Assembly (NCBI GenBank): GCA_028684195.1
Contig: JAQUGH010000006.1
Coordinates: 1 to 38,678, forward strand
Origin: Clostridia bacterium
GTDB taxonomy: Bacteria; Bacillota; Peptococcia; DRI-13; DTU073
Length of the DNA stretch: 38,678 nucleotides
Direction of reading: 5' to 3'
In this document: in pieces, positions 16,012-24,740 of the stretch
Layout of the letters: every line of letters begins with the position of its first letter
How positions within the stretch are numbered: position 1 is the stretch's first letter
Program-made: the position numbers and the translations under genes
Notes under the pieces: generated by a model
Seen by the model: the letters and a program-made list of their open reading frames with translations, nothing else
Database searches by the model: none
What the model was told of the DNA's origin: nothing

Positions 16012-19000
16012 TTATATCAGAACTTTATCCTTAATGGCAAGGGTATATATTTCCCTTAATATTTCTTTTAAGAACGTTAACATCTGTTTTTGTGTTAAAT
16101 CTCTTATCCTTACTATTATTTCCAACCCCTCTGAAGCACTAAAACTAACCTGTCGTCTATATCTTCTAGCCAAATCCATTAGCTCTTTCCCTGTAAAACC
16201 GTGATCATTTTCCATCTTAATTTTTATAACATCTTTTTCCTGAATAATTGAAACAACTTTGCTTAAAGTAGCATCGAATTTTATTGATGCAATTTTTAAC
16301 AAATTAGTCAAAGCTTCCGGTAATTCTCCAAATCTATCATGTAATTCTTCCGCAATTATTTCTAATTCCTCTTTATTTTTAATGGCATTGATCCGCTGAT
16401 AGAAATCAATCTTCATCCCATTGTCAGAAATATACTCTTGTGGAATAAATGCTTTTACATGAATATCGACCATAACTATCTTCTCTTGAGGCAATTCCTC
16501 CCCTTTTGCTTCTGTTACAGCATCTTCTAACATGCGACAATATAAATCAAATCCTACTGCTGCAATTTGACCACTTTGTTCAGCCCCCAAAATATTACCC
16601 GCTCCTCTTATTTCTAAATCTCTCATAGCAATTTTAAAGCCTGACCCTAATTCAGTAAATTGTCTTATTGCGTTTAATCTTTTTTCCGCTATTTCTGATA
16701 ATACTTTATCTTTCTTATACGTCAAATACGCATAAGCAACCCTATTTGAACGTCCTACACGTCCTCTTAATTGATAAAGCTGTGAAAGTCCCAATTTATC
16801 TGCTGCATCTATTATCATTGTATTTACATTGGAGATATCAAGCCCTGATTCAATAATGGTTGTACAGACTAATACATCAAGCTCACCTTCCATAAAGCTT
16901 AACATTGCATCCTCCAGCTGCAGCTCAGTCATTTTACCGTGAGCCACACCAATCCTAGCTTCAGGTACAAGCCCCTGTAACTCCGTCGCTACTTTTTCAA
17001 TATCCTCTACACGATTATGCACATAATATACCTGTCCACCACGTCCTAGCTCTCGTTTTATCGCTTCCTGCACTAACTGAGGACTAAATTCAACTACAAA
17101 TGTCTGTACAGGGTAACGATCTTCGGGCGGAGTTTCAATTACACTCATATCTCTAACCCCAACCAAAGACATATGTAGTGTCCTTGGTATGGGTGTAGCC
17201 GTCAATGTCAGTATATCAACTGTCTTTTTTATTTTTTTCAATTTTTCCTTATGGATAACACCAAACCGTTGTTCCTCATCTACTATTAATATCCCTAAAT
17301 CCTTAAACTTAATATCCTTCGATAAAAGGCGATGCGTTCCTATAACAACATCAATCTGTCCTGATTCTAAACCCTTTATTACCTCTTTCTGTTCTTTTGC
17401 AGAACGAAAACGGCTTAACGTATCCACATTAACCGGAAATCCCTCAAATCTTTCCCTAAACGTATTATAGTGCTGTTGTGCTAACACCGTGGTTGGTACT
17501 AATACAGCAGTCTGTTTGCCCTCTATTGCTGCCTTAAACGCTGCTCGAATGGCTACTTCTGTTTTGCCGTATCCTACATCACCACATAACAAACGATCCA
17601 TCGGTCTAGCCTTTTCCATATCACATTTTACCTCACGGATGCACTTCAACTGATCATCTGTTTCTTCATAAGGAAAAGCATCTTCAAATTCCATCTGCCA
17701 TGGCGTATCAGGGCTAAAAGCAAAACCGGGCATTGATTGTCTAGTCGCATGTAGCGCTAAAAGTTCTTCCGCTAAATCTTTAACAGAACTCTTAGCCTTG
17801 TTTTTCACCTTAGTCCATTCACTACCTCCAAGCTTTGATAGCCTTGGCTTTTGTCCCTCTTGGTATGAATATTTTTGTAGCAAATTTACTTGTTCAGTAG
17901 GTACATATAATTTATCTTCTCCATGATAGTTAATAACAAGATAATCTTTTTCTGAATCACCAACAATAAGCTTCTCAATCCCCATATATCTGCCAATACC
18001 ATGATTTATATGTACAACAAGATTACCTAATTTTAAGTCTTCTAAAACAGTAACCTTTTTCCCTTCTTGGAACATTCTGCGGGGCATCCTTTTTTTAGGT
18101 TGGTGATACAACTCATGTTCCGTTAAAACAACCAATCTCCACGCGGTTAACTCAAATCCCCCTGTTAAATATCCTGTAGTAATATATATTTGTCCCTCTA
18201 ATATGTCAAAATCTTTTTCAACAAGTGCTGCTTTCACACCCAAATCCCTCAGCCCTTGTTCTAAACGTTCTCCCCTCTCTCGTGAGTTGACTAAAATTAC
18301 AACAGAATACTTTAATCTTTTTAGTTCCTTCAATTCATCGGCCAAAAGACGTGTTTTTCCCATAAATAAGCTAGGTGTTTTCCCCGTAACCCCTAATAAA
18401 TTAATGGCATTTACACCAGTAGGTTTTTTGGGAAGAAGCGAAAAGAACAATGTTTGCATTTCAAGAATTTCTTCCCATATTTCTTCCCAATTTAAATAAT
18501 TATCTACCTGCCCCGGCAATACCTTTCCTTTTTCCAAAAGTGCTATGTATGTTTCCTGAATTTCTTTTTCTCTAATCTGACTGCTTTCTTTTTGACGACC
18601 GGGCTCATCAACAATAACTAATGGTCTCTGCATGAAATAATCAAGCAAGGTATGCTTCTTTTCTGTGAAATAAGGTAAAAGCTGCTCATATCCCCGAAAA
18701 AATTGATCATTAAGAATACACTCTTGAATTCTTTTTAATTTTTCAGAAAAATTATTATATCCGTCTTTATTTTCCCTTTCCTCAAGCCTGCTTAAATATT
18801 CTTTACCTTCTTTCTCAATTCTTTCAAGTGCTTTTTCCTTTTCTGCCCCTGAAAAAAACAATTCTGTACTGGGAAATATTTTTATTTCTTCTATCTTCCG
18901 TATTGACCTTTGGCTTTCTGTAGAAAATACCCTGATAGAATCAATTTCATTATCAAAAAACTCCAGTCTAAAAGGATTTGCCTGCGAAGTTGAAAAAATA

Positions 19001-19548
19001 TCCAGAATACCTCCTCGCATGGAAAACTGCCCTTTATCTTCGATTTTTTCTACTCGTTGGTATCCTACATCAACTAAATGTGTTAAAAGCTTTTCAATAT
19101 TACAACTCTGTCCAATTTTCAATGGCACTACTGCCTTCTGAAATATATCAGGCGAAATTAGTGTTTTGCTTAAAGCTTCAAAAGTGGTTACGACAACCTT
19201 AGCCTTCTTACTAATTAAAGCTTCCATTACTTCCAATCTTTTTCTTCTTGTTTCATGGCTCTGAGCAATTACTTCAAAAGGTATCGAATCTAAAGCAGGG
19301 AAAAAATATACCCTACTTTCGGAAATCAAATTACACAAATCATCAAATACTTCTTTACTTCTGACCTGCGTTTCTACAACATACAGCAGTACTTGTTCCT
19401 GCTTATCTGCAAATAAAGTTGCCATTATATTTTTCTGCGAACCTGTAACGCCATAAATTAAATTTGATTTAGTTTTTTTTACTTGTTCCAAAAGGAAATT
19501 GTATTCTTTCCCTTTTTTTAAGTAGTTTAATATCGGCTGTATCGACAT
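16012..19548 (-). CDS. mfd: Transcription-repair coupling factor Mfd
   Basis: An 1178-residue protein of normal length. The UvrB-like N-terminal half contains SMRGGILDIFSTSQ near residue 155. The RNA-polymerase-interacting domain follows (LGNLVVHINHGIGRYMG, about 510). The RecG-like translocase comes next, with Walker A GDVGYGKT near 650, DEEQ, TATPIPRT, and QLRGRVGR near 930. The C-terminal D7/TRCF domain is present. Mfd releases RNA polymerase stalled at lesions and recruits UvrA. The ATG at 19548 has AAGGA about 12 bases upstream. It begins the mfd-prsA unit, and an array of 11-bp repeats lies just upstream. Confidence 0.97.
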   Translation of the reverse strand: MSIQPILNYLKKGKEYNFLLEQVKKTKSNLIYGVTGSQKNIMATLFADKQEQVLLYVVETQVRSKEVFDDLCNLISESRVYFFPALDSIPFEVIAQSHETRRKRLEVMEALISKKAKVVVTTFEALSKTLISPDIFQKAVVPLKIGQSCNIEKLLTHLVDVGYQRVEKIEDKGQFSMRGGILDIFSTSQANPFRLEFFDNEIDSIRVFSTESQRSIRKIEEIKIFPSTELFFSGAEKEKALERIEKEGKEYLSRLEERENKDGYNNFSEKLKRIQECILNDQFFRGYEQLLPYFTEKKHTLLDYFMQRPLVIVDEPGRQKESSQIREKEIQETYIALLEKGKVLPGQVDNYLNWEEIWEEILEMQTLFFSLLPKKPTGVNAINLLGVTGKTPSLFMGKTRLLADELKELKRLKYSVVILVNSRERGERLEQGLRDLGVKAALVEKDFDILEGQIYITTGYLTGGFELTAWRLVVLTEHELYHQPKKRMPRRMFQEGKKVTVLEDLKLGNLVVHINHGIGRYMGIEKLIVGDSEKDYLVINYHGEDKLYVPTEQVNLLQKYSYQEGQKPRLSKLGGSEWTKVKNKAKSSVKDLAEELLALHATRQSMPGFAFSPDTPWQMEFEDAFPYEETDDQLKCIREVKCDMEKARPMDRLLCGDVGYGKTEVAIRAAFKAAIEGKQTAVLVPTTVLAQQHYNTFRERFEGFPVNVDTLSRFRSAKEQKEVIKGLESGQIDVVIGTHRLLSKDIKFKDLGILIVDEEQRFGVIHKEKLKKIKKTVDILTLTATPIPRTLHMSLVGVRDMSVIETPPEDRYPVQTFVVEFSPQLVQEAIKRELGRGGQVYYVHNRVEDIEKVATELQGLVPEARIGVAHGKMTELQLEDAMLSFMEGELDVLVCTTIIESGLDISNVNTMIIDAADKLGLSQLYQLRGRVGRSNRVAYAYLTYKKDKVLSEIAEKRLNAIRQFTELGSGFKIAMRDLEIRGAGNILGAEQSGQIAAVGFDLYCRMLEDAVTEAKGEELPQEKIVMVDIHVKAFIPQEYISDNGMKIDFYQRINAIKNKEELEIIAEELHDRFGELPEALTNLLKIASIKFDATLSKVVSIIQEKDVIKIKMENDHGFTGKELMDLARRYRRQVSFSASEGLEIIVRIRDLTQKQMLTFLKEILREIYTLAIKDKVLI

Positions 19549-19606
19549 GTTTTCTCTATTCCTTCCATACTAAATAAGCGAGCGTCACTCCCACGACCCC
19601 CACAGC

Positions 19607-19683
19607 TTAACGATAGTTTAACAGTAGTTTAACGATAGTTTAACAGTAGTTTAACGATAGTTCAACAATAGTTTAACGATGGC
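19607..19683. repeat. Seven tandem 11-bp units upstream of mfd
   Basis: Seven consecutive 11-mers follow the pattern TTAAC(GAT/AGT)AGT. The first five alternate strictly between GAT and AGT, and the last two are slightly degenerate (TCAACAATAGT, TTAACGATGGC). The unit is one helical turn, so identical bases face the same side of the DNA. The array fills the space between the PrsW-like gene and the mfd leader. Confidence 0.9.
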
Positions 19684-19693
19684 TTTTCCTGAA

Positions 19694-20098
19694 TCATAGC
19701 CCCTTTTTTATTACATAAGAAAAAAGCTTTATCATTATAAAGTTCCAAAAAGTATGCAGGGATCCAACTAATACAACACTTGCCACCCAAGAAAGAATAT
19801 TATCATATATCCATATTGTCAACCATCCATATAACAAATGACTAACAACACTGGAAACACCAGCCACCAATCCCCATTTGCGTGAAAAATAATAATCATG
19901 AATAGCCTCTATGCACCCAAAAATGCCGTGGGTTAGGACAAGCGAAGTTCCACTAAGTAAAGCCACACCAGTTTTTATTGTTTCCTCTAGTAATGGTATG
20001 ACCCAAATGATGGAATATTCTCCGAAATATTTTATTGCTAATCTGTTCACTACCCAAGCTAAACTAGCTGCAAAAATCCCTGCCACTAAATAAGACAT
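19694..20098 (-). CDS. Small PrsW-like intramembrane protease candidate
   Basis: A 134-residue, strongly hydrophobic protein with about four membrane helices. The polar residues recall the PrsW family of site-1 intramembrane metalloproteases: EETIKT near residues 38-43, HGIFGCIEAIHDYY near 57-70, SHLLYG near 87-92 and HTFWNF near 114-119. PrsW is normally larger (about 200 residues in B. subtilis), so this would be a minimal form. PrsW cleaves an anti-sigma factor. No such target is visible here, so substrate and activity are unknown. It occupies the slot between pth and mfd that holds fin (yabK), a sigma-F inhibitor, in Bacillus. It probably ends the glmU-prs-pth operon. Confidence 0.6.
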   Translation of the reverse strand: MSYLVAGIFAASLAWVVNRLAIKYFGEYSIIWVIPLLEETIKTGVALLSGTSLVLTHGIFGCIEAIHDYYFSRKWGLVAGVSSVVSHLLYGWLTIWIYDNILSWVASVVLVGSLHTFWNFIMIKLFSYVIKKGL

Positions 20099-20177
20099 CT
20101 AATCCTCCCTACTAAGACTAAATCCTAGTATGTCCGGTTCAGAATCCCCTTATACTCAAGCACAGTGTAATACTTTA

Positions 20178-20759
20178 TCACTTCTTAAATTCTATATTCA
20201 CACCATTATATTCGTTCATAACATCATCAATATCCTTTGAACACCACATCTTCAATCCGTTGAGTGCTGCATTAATTATATCCGGAATATATTCCCTTTC
20301 CTCCTTTGAAAAAGTTCCAAGCACATAATCTTCCGTTTTCATTGGCTTTGGAGGACGTCCAATCCCGATTTTCAACCGTGAATAATCGTCTGAATTCAGC
20401 ATTTTTGTAATAGATTTTAAACCATTATGTCCTCCACTTCCTCCCCCTCTTTTAAACCTAATTCTTCCACAATCCATATCTAGATCATCATGAATAATTA
20501 TGAAATCATCAAAAGCATTTTTATAATAATTTAATATCTCTAATACTGCCTCTCCGCTATTATTCATGTAGGTCTGCGGTTTTGCTATCATAATTTTTTG
20601 ACCTTCAATGTTCCCTTGCCCTAACAAAGCTTTGCATTGCTTTTTTTCTTTATCTATCCGATAACAAGCTGTCAAAGCATCCAATACCATGAATCCAATA
20701 TTATGTCGTGTTTTTTTATATTCATCTCCAGGATTCCCTAATCCCACAATAAGCTTCAC
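20178..20759 (-). CDS. pth: Peptidyl-tRNA hydrolase
   Basis: A 193-residue enzyme that releases peptides from prematurely dissociated peptidyl-tRNA. Family landmarks are LIVGLGNPGDEYKKTRHNIG at the N-terminus, with the catalytic His of RHNIG near residue 20. KPQTYMNNSGEAV near 60-72, IIIHDDLDMDCGRIRFKRGG near 87-106 and GGHNGLKSI near 108-116 follow. The start is GTG at 20759, with GGAGG eight bases upstream. It follows prs by about 40 bases. Confidence 0.97.
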   Translation of the reverse strand: MKLIVGLGNPGDEYKKTRHNIGFMVLDALTACYRIDKEKKQCKALLGQGNIEGQKIMIAKPQTYMNNSGEAVLEILNYYKNAFDDFIIIHDDLDMDCGRIRFKRGGGSGGHNGLKSITKMLNSDDYSRLKIGIGRPPKPMKTEDYVLGTFSKEEREYIPDIINAALNGLKMWCSKDIDDVMNEYNGVNIEFKK

Positions 20760-20800
20760 ATTTATTTCCTCCCTACTTAAAATATGAAGTTATGTTTCGA

Positions 20801-21745
20801 TCAATTAAATAGTTTACTAACCGAAAGATCCTCATGTATGCGCAAAATTGCTTCCCCAATTAAAGGTGCCGTTGACAATACCTTTATTTTATCGATAAGC
20901 TTTTCCTCACTAAGCGAAACAGTATTGGTAACTACAACTTCTTTTATTACAGATTTATTAAGTCTTTCAATCGCAAGTCCCGATAATACAGGATGTGTAC
21001 AGCATGCTCGCACCTCCGTCGCTCCATTATCCATAAGTGCTTGGGCTCCCAAAGTAATAGTACCTGCTGTATCAATCATATCATCAACCATTACTACGCT
21101 CTTCCCTTTGACACTTCCAATAATATTCATTACTTCAGCTACATTAGGTTCAGGACGGCGTTTATCAATAATAGCTAAAGGTGCATGTAACCTCTCCGCC
21201 AATGTTCTAGCCCTAGTGACTCCACCTAAATCAGGAGATACAACTACATAATTATCAATCTGTTTATTCAAAAAGTATTCTGCTAATATAGGAACCCCCA
21301 ACAAATGATCCACCGGAATATCAAAAAAACCTTGAATTTGTGTAGCATGCAAATCAATTGATAACACTCTCATTGCTCCTGCCGCAGTTATAAGATTCGC
21401 AACTAGCTTCGCAGTAATAGGATCCCTCGCTTTCGCCTTCCTATCCTGTCTGGCATATCCGTAGTAAGGAAGTACCGCTGTAATTCGACGAACCGACGCT
21501 CTTCGTAAAGCATCTATCATAATAAGTAATTCCATCAAATTATCATTAACCGGAGAACACGTTGGTTGAATAACAAACGCATCTGCTCCCCTCACACTTT
21601 CCCCAATAGCTACACGTATTTCTCCATCACTAAATGTCTTTACGGAAGCATTACTCACTTCAACCCCAAGATATTCTGCAATCTCCTCAGCCAAAGGTAT
21701 ATTCGCATTCCCACTGAGAATCTTCAAGCTCTTAAAATTGGCCAT
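20801..21745 (-). CDS. prs: Ribose-phosphate pyrophosphokinase
   Basis: A 314-residue PRPP synthase, which makes 5-phosphoribosyl-1-pyrophosphate for purine, pyrimidine, His, Trp and NAD synthesis. Key segments are FSDGEIRV near residue 39-46, [16 protein letters not shown] (ATP/Mg site) near 95-110, and [13 protein letters not shown], the PRPP loop, near 215-227. The ATG overlaps the glmU stop (TAATG), so translation is coupled. The ribosome binding site AGGGAGG lies inside the end of glmU. The order glmU-prs-pth is the standard one in Firmicutes. Confidence 0.97.
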   Translation of the reverse strand: MANFKSLKILSGNANIPLAEEIAEYLGVEVSNASVKTFSDGEIRVAIGESVRGADAFVIQPTCSPVNDNLMELLIMIDALRRASVRRITAVLPYYGYARQDRKAKARDPITAKLVANLITAAGAMRVLSIDLHATQIQGFFDIPVDHLLGVPILAEYFLNKQIDNYVVVSPDLGGVTRARTLAERLHAPLAIIDKRRPEPNVAEVMNIIGSVKGKSVVMVDDMIDTAGTITLGAQALMDNGATEVRACCTHPVLSGLAIERLNKSVIKEVVVTNTVSLSEEKLIDKIKVLSTAPLIGEAILRIHEDLSVSKLFN

Positions 21746-23145
21746 TACTGCCCCTCCCTATTGTTGTCCTTTTTTAGTTTAACCCTACTATGTTCTTCCC
21801 AATTTTCAATATTTCTTTGTTTCCCTCTCGCAACACTTAAAGCCCCCGAAGGCACATCTTTTGTAACCGTAGATCCCGCCCCAATATAAGCCCCCTCTCC
21901 CACCATAATTGGAGCAATAAGATTGGTATTGCTCCCTACAAATACACCATCACCAATTATAGTTTTGTGTTTATTAACTCCATCATAATTACAAGTTATA
22001 GTTCCAGCTCCAATATTTATTCCTTCCCCTAATATGCTGTCACCTATATAACTCAAATGAGGTATCTTCGTTCCTCGTCCAACTTGCGTGTTTTTCACCT
22101 CGCTAAAATCTCCAACCTTCACATCTTCATGAAGCACCGTACCCGGTCTCAAATAACTGTAAGGTCCAATATCAGCATTTTTTCCTACTTTGACTTTATC
22201 TAACAATGAGTACTTAATCGTACAATTCCCATCAATCACAGAATCAACTACTGTTGTGTAAGGTCCAATACTATTGTCGTCTCCTATTATTGTTTTACCT
22301 TCTAGAATCACCCCAGGGTAAAGAATAGTATCTACTCCTATTTTAACACATTTCCCCACATATGTATTTTTAGGATCAATAATTGTTACCCCGTTAAGCA
22401 TATGATCCTTCAAAATTCTATCTCGTAAATATGTCTCCGCTTGGGATAACTGAACACGATTATTTATCCCCATAGCTTCTTCACTATCCATAATACACAA
22501 TGTATCTACTAATTTCTTCTCATCAACCAAATTCTTTATTATATCAGTAAGATAATATTCCCCCTGTGCATTAGCCGGAGTTAGCTTCCTCAGCCCCTTT
22601 CTTAGGCTTTTTAATTCAAAACAGTACGCGCCCGTATTAATCTCGTTAATACACTTTTCTTCACTCGAAGCATCTTTCTCTTCAACAATTTTCTCAATCC
22701 CGTTTAATCCTTTGACTATTCTTCCATATCCACTAGGATCAGAAATATTAGTCGTAAGCACCGTGGCTTTTGCCCCTGACAAATTATGCCTATTTATTAA
22801 GGATTCCAATGTCTTACCTCTGAGAAGAGGTGTATCCCCACATAAGACCAAGCAATTCCCACCTGAAAGCTCTTGTAAAGCTGGTAATGCTTGAAGCAAC
22901 GCATGTCCGGTTCCTTGTTGTTGTTCTTGATAAACATATTTGTAATCTTGACCCACAATCTTTTTTACTTTTTCTCCTTGATAACCCAATACTATAATAA
23001 TATCCTCCACTGAAGCTTCGTGTAATGCATCAATAACATGAATAATCATCGGCACTCCAGCTACTTTATGAAGTACCTTGGGCTCTTTTGATTTCATTCT
23101 CGTTCCCATTCCCGCTGCTAATATTACCGCTACTGTTTGAGACAA
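21745..23145 (-). CDS. glmU: Bifunctional UDP-GlcNAc pyrophosphorylase / GlcN-1-P acetyltransferase
   Basis: A 466-residue enzyme that makes UDP-GlcNAc for peptidoglycan. The N-terminal uridyltransferase domain shows [20 protein letters not shown] near residues 8-27. LCGDTPLL is near 100, and GYGRIVKG and GAYCF follow. The C-terminal left-handed beta-helix has hexapeptide repeats from about residue 250 and the acetyltransferase segments YLRPG and HLSYIGDS. The start is TTG at 23145, with AGGAGGGG eight bases upstream. It is the first gene of the glmU-prs-pth operon. Confidence 0.97.
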   Translation of the reverse strand: MSQTVAVILAAGMGTRMKSKEPKVLHKVAGVPMIIHVIDALHEASVEDIIIVLGYQGEKVKKIVGQDYKYVYQEQQQGTGHALLQALPALQELSGGNCLVLCGDTPLLRGKTLESLINRHNLSGAKATVLTTNISDPSGYGRIVKGLNGIEKIVEEKDASSEEKCINEINTGAYCFELKSLRKGLRKLTPANAQGEYYLTDIIKNLVDEKKLVDTLCIMDSEEAMGINNRVQLSQAETYLRDRILKDHMLNGVTIIDPKNTYVGKCVKIGVDTILYPGVILEGKTIIGDDNSIGPYTTVVDSVIDGNCTIKYSLLDKVKVGKNADIGPYSYLRPGTVLHEDVKVGDFSEVKNTQVGRGTKIPHLSYIGDSILGEGINIGAGTITCNYDGVNKHKTIIGDGVFVGSNTNLIAPIMVGEGAYIGAGSTVTKDVPSGALSVARGKQRNIENWEEHSRVKLKKDNNREGQ

Positions 23146-23197
23146 TTTTGCCCCTCCTTACTTCTAACGCAATTTTAACATTACAAGTACCAATATA

Positions 23198-23227
23198 TTT
23201 ATACCACATTTGTACTAGTTAAGTCAT
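23198..23227 (-). promoter_or_regulatory. Candidate promoter of glmU-prs-pth
   Basis: Minus-strand ATGACT, an 18-base spacer and TATAAA lie about 50 bases upstream of the glmU start. The rest of 23228-23437 is AT-rich leader sequence shared with the divergent gene at 23438, and I see nothing else in it. Confidence 0.4.
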
Positions 23228-23437
23228 CTATTAACAGTGATTTTTTTATAAAAACCCTTAATTAAAAATTAAATTTCACCAAAAAAAATAAAAAGATGTC
23301 TAGTTTTTATCTATTACCAATTAAGGTTATCAGTTGTTTTGAATTTATTTGCTTGCTTGCATAAAATAATCAATTATATTATAGTAATAGTATATAATAG
23401 TCATTTAATTATAATACTGTAAAGGAGACATAATTAT

Positions 23438-23893
23438 ATGGGCGCTGTTATTGATGTACCACAAAGTAAGATAGGTAGGATTGAAGTTAACTTTTGTAAA
23501 GATATGCTTGATGCCGTACAATTCCAATTAGAGGAACAAATTATGGAATCCCAAGAAAGAACAAATTATTGGGATGAAAGATTTCAACTTGCCAAACAAG
23601 TTGAAACAGGAAAACTATCTCCCGAAGAATATACTAAAAGGGTAAAAGTATTGGAAGAAAAATTATCAGAACGATTATGTGCTACTAAAAGTGCTTTCAG
23701 TCAATCTATTAGTACTAATACTGATCCAAACCAACAAAATAAATTAAAAGAACTCTTGTCTGCTATAGAATCAGACCCCTCTCCTGAAAAAGCAAAACGC
23801 AATAGTAACGCTCCAAAAGGCACCACGAGAAGTCATTTGAATTCTGGTAAGCATACTGAGCTATCTCGCAAATTGAAAGAAAGAAGCCACTAA
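23438..23893 (+). CDS. Unrecognised 151-residue charged protein
   Basis: I do not recognise this protein. It is soluble and mostly helical by eye. A first part of about 95 residues, rich in Glu, Lys and Gln (EEQIMESQERTNYWDERF, KRVKVLEEKLSERL), is followed by a Ser/Asn/Pro/Lys-rich and probably disordered tail ending KERSH. It has no membrane segment, no signal peptide and only two cysteines. The start is supported by AAGGAGA nine bases before the ATG. A TATAAT lies about 40 bases upstream of the start (23393-23398), without a clear -35. It is the only plus-strand gene inside the conserved glmU-spoVG block and is closed by a strong terminator. That placement suggests a lineage-specific insertion. 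Confidence 0.7.
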   Translation: MGAVIDVPQSKIGRIEVNFCKDMLDAVQFQLEEQIMESQERTNYWDERFQLAKQVETGKLSPEEYTKRVKVLEEKLSERLCATKSAFSQSISTNTDPNQQNKLKELLSAIESDPSPEKAKRNSNAPKGTTRSHLNSGKHTELSRKLKERSH

Positions 23894-23993
23894 AGTCTTG
23901 GAAATTAAATGATATTTTTAATTTGCCTAATTATTAGTTAATCTTCTCCCTGTTTTGTACGACAACTAGCTATTAGGTTTAAATCAGAAATGC

Positions 23994-24029
23994 AAAAAAA
24001 AGAAGCTTTGCCAAAGCTTCTTTTTTTTG
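23994..24029. terminator. Bidirectional terminator
   Basis: AGAAGCTTTG and CAAAGCTTCT form a 10-bp stem, with A8 on one side and T8 on the other. It serves the plus-strand gene at 23438 and could also stop minus-strand transcripts from spoVG. Confidence 0.85.
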
Positions 24030-24052
24030 CAACACACTATATTAATTCGCAC

Positions 24053-24096
24053 AATTATAAGATAGTTATTACCACAACAATAACTATCTTATAATT
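24053..24096. repeat. Perfect 18-bp inverted repeat between convergent genes
   Basis: AATTATAAGATAGTTATT and its exact reverse complement flank the eight-base loop ACCACAAC. It is AT-rich and has no T run on either side. It lies 60 bases beyond the spoVG stop and next to the terminator at 23994-24029. It could be an mRNA-stabilising 3' hairpin of spoVG or a protein-binding site. Confidence 0.8.
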
Positions 24097-24154
24097 AATA
24101 TTAAAATGTCTTTTTCTTTATTAATTTAGAAATTTTTCTGCTAATAGAGTGCAA

Positions 24155-24409
24155 TTAGATAGCTTCTTGATAAGCCTTAAGTACTGCTGACTGAATGATC
24201 TCCCGGGACTCCGAAGAAATAGGATGAGCAATATCTCTAAATTCGCCCTCCTGTGTCTTACGACTAGGCATAGCAACAAAAAGCCCATTAGTACCATCAA
24301 CTACCTTGACATCGTGTACAACAAAAGAATTATCAAAAGTAACTGATACAATTGCTTTCATCTTTCCCTCATGATTCATCTTCCTTATGCGAATATCCGT
24401 AATATCCAT
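24155..24409 (-). CDS. spoVG: SpoVG, RNA/DNA-binding regulator
   Basis: An 84-residue protein of normal length with the family landmarks [41 protein letters not shown] and [14 protein letters not shown]. SpoVG binds nucleic acid and acts in septation control and cortex formation in B. subtilis, and in virulence and cell-wall regulation elsewhere. The ATG is preceded by AAGGTGGTGAG. A sigma-H-like promoter lies 40-70 bases upstream. It stands between glmU and purR as in Bacillus, but with its own transcription unit. Confidence 0.96.
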   Translation of the reverse strand: MDITDIRIRKMNHEGKMKAIVSVTFDNSFVVHDVKVVDGTNGLFVAMPSRKTQEGEFRDIAHPISSESREIIQSAVLKAYQEAI

Positions 24410-24447
24410 TCAAACTCACCACCTTCCTATAACTCTGCCTATCTATG

Positions 24448-24477
24448 TTATTTCTTCATGAAATTAATTATTCCTGC
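24448..24477 (-). promoter_or_regulatory. Sigma-H-type promoter of spoVG
   Basis: The minus strand reads GCAGGAATA, 11 bases, then GAAGAAATAA. The sigma-H pattern is RnAGGAwWW, 11-12 bases, RnnGAATww, so the -35 matches fully and the -10 differs at one base. B. subtilis spoVG is the textbook sigma-H gene and also has GCAGGA at -35. Confidence 0.65.
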
Positions 24478-24740
24478 TTGTCTTTATAAGATTATCCCAT
24501 ATTTTTGCTATTATGTATTTATCTATATTTACGGATATACGCATATTAGGTTTCGCTATAGAGTTTTAGTGGCGGTTAGCTATTCGGATAAAGTGAAACT
24601 TCTTTCAGTGGTTTTTTAAAATTATAAAAGCCTGACCCCGAGTTTCTCCTAGTACCTTTGCAATATTTTTTAATAGTTTTAATATTAAGATATAAAATTA
24701 TAAAAGCCTGACCCCATTTTACCGTTTTACGGTTTTTATT
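24478..24740. repeat. spoVG-purR gap with paired direct repeats (REP-like)
   Basis: No gene is visible in the 330 bases between spoVG and purR. Two exact 23-base copies ending in AAAAGCCTGACCCC lie at 24617-24639 and 24693-24715, 76 bases apart in the same orientation. The second is followed by the small palindrome ACCGTTTTACGGT (24720-24732) and a T-rich stretch on the plus strand. The phrase resembles REP-like elements linked to REP-associated tyrosine transposases in Firmicutes; no transposase is in this window. A 15-mer also found at 33203 lies at 24574-24588. Confidence 0.7.

Noticed and set aside
19607-19683. CRISPR array
   Set aside because: The units are 11 bases, directly adjacent and without spacers; there are no cas genes in the window.
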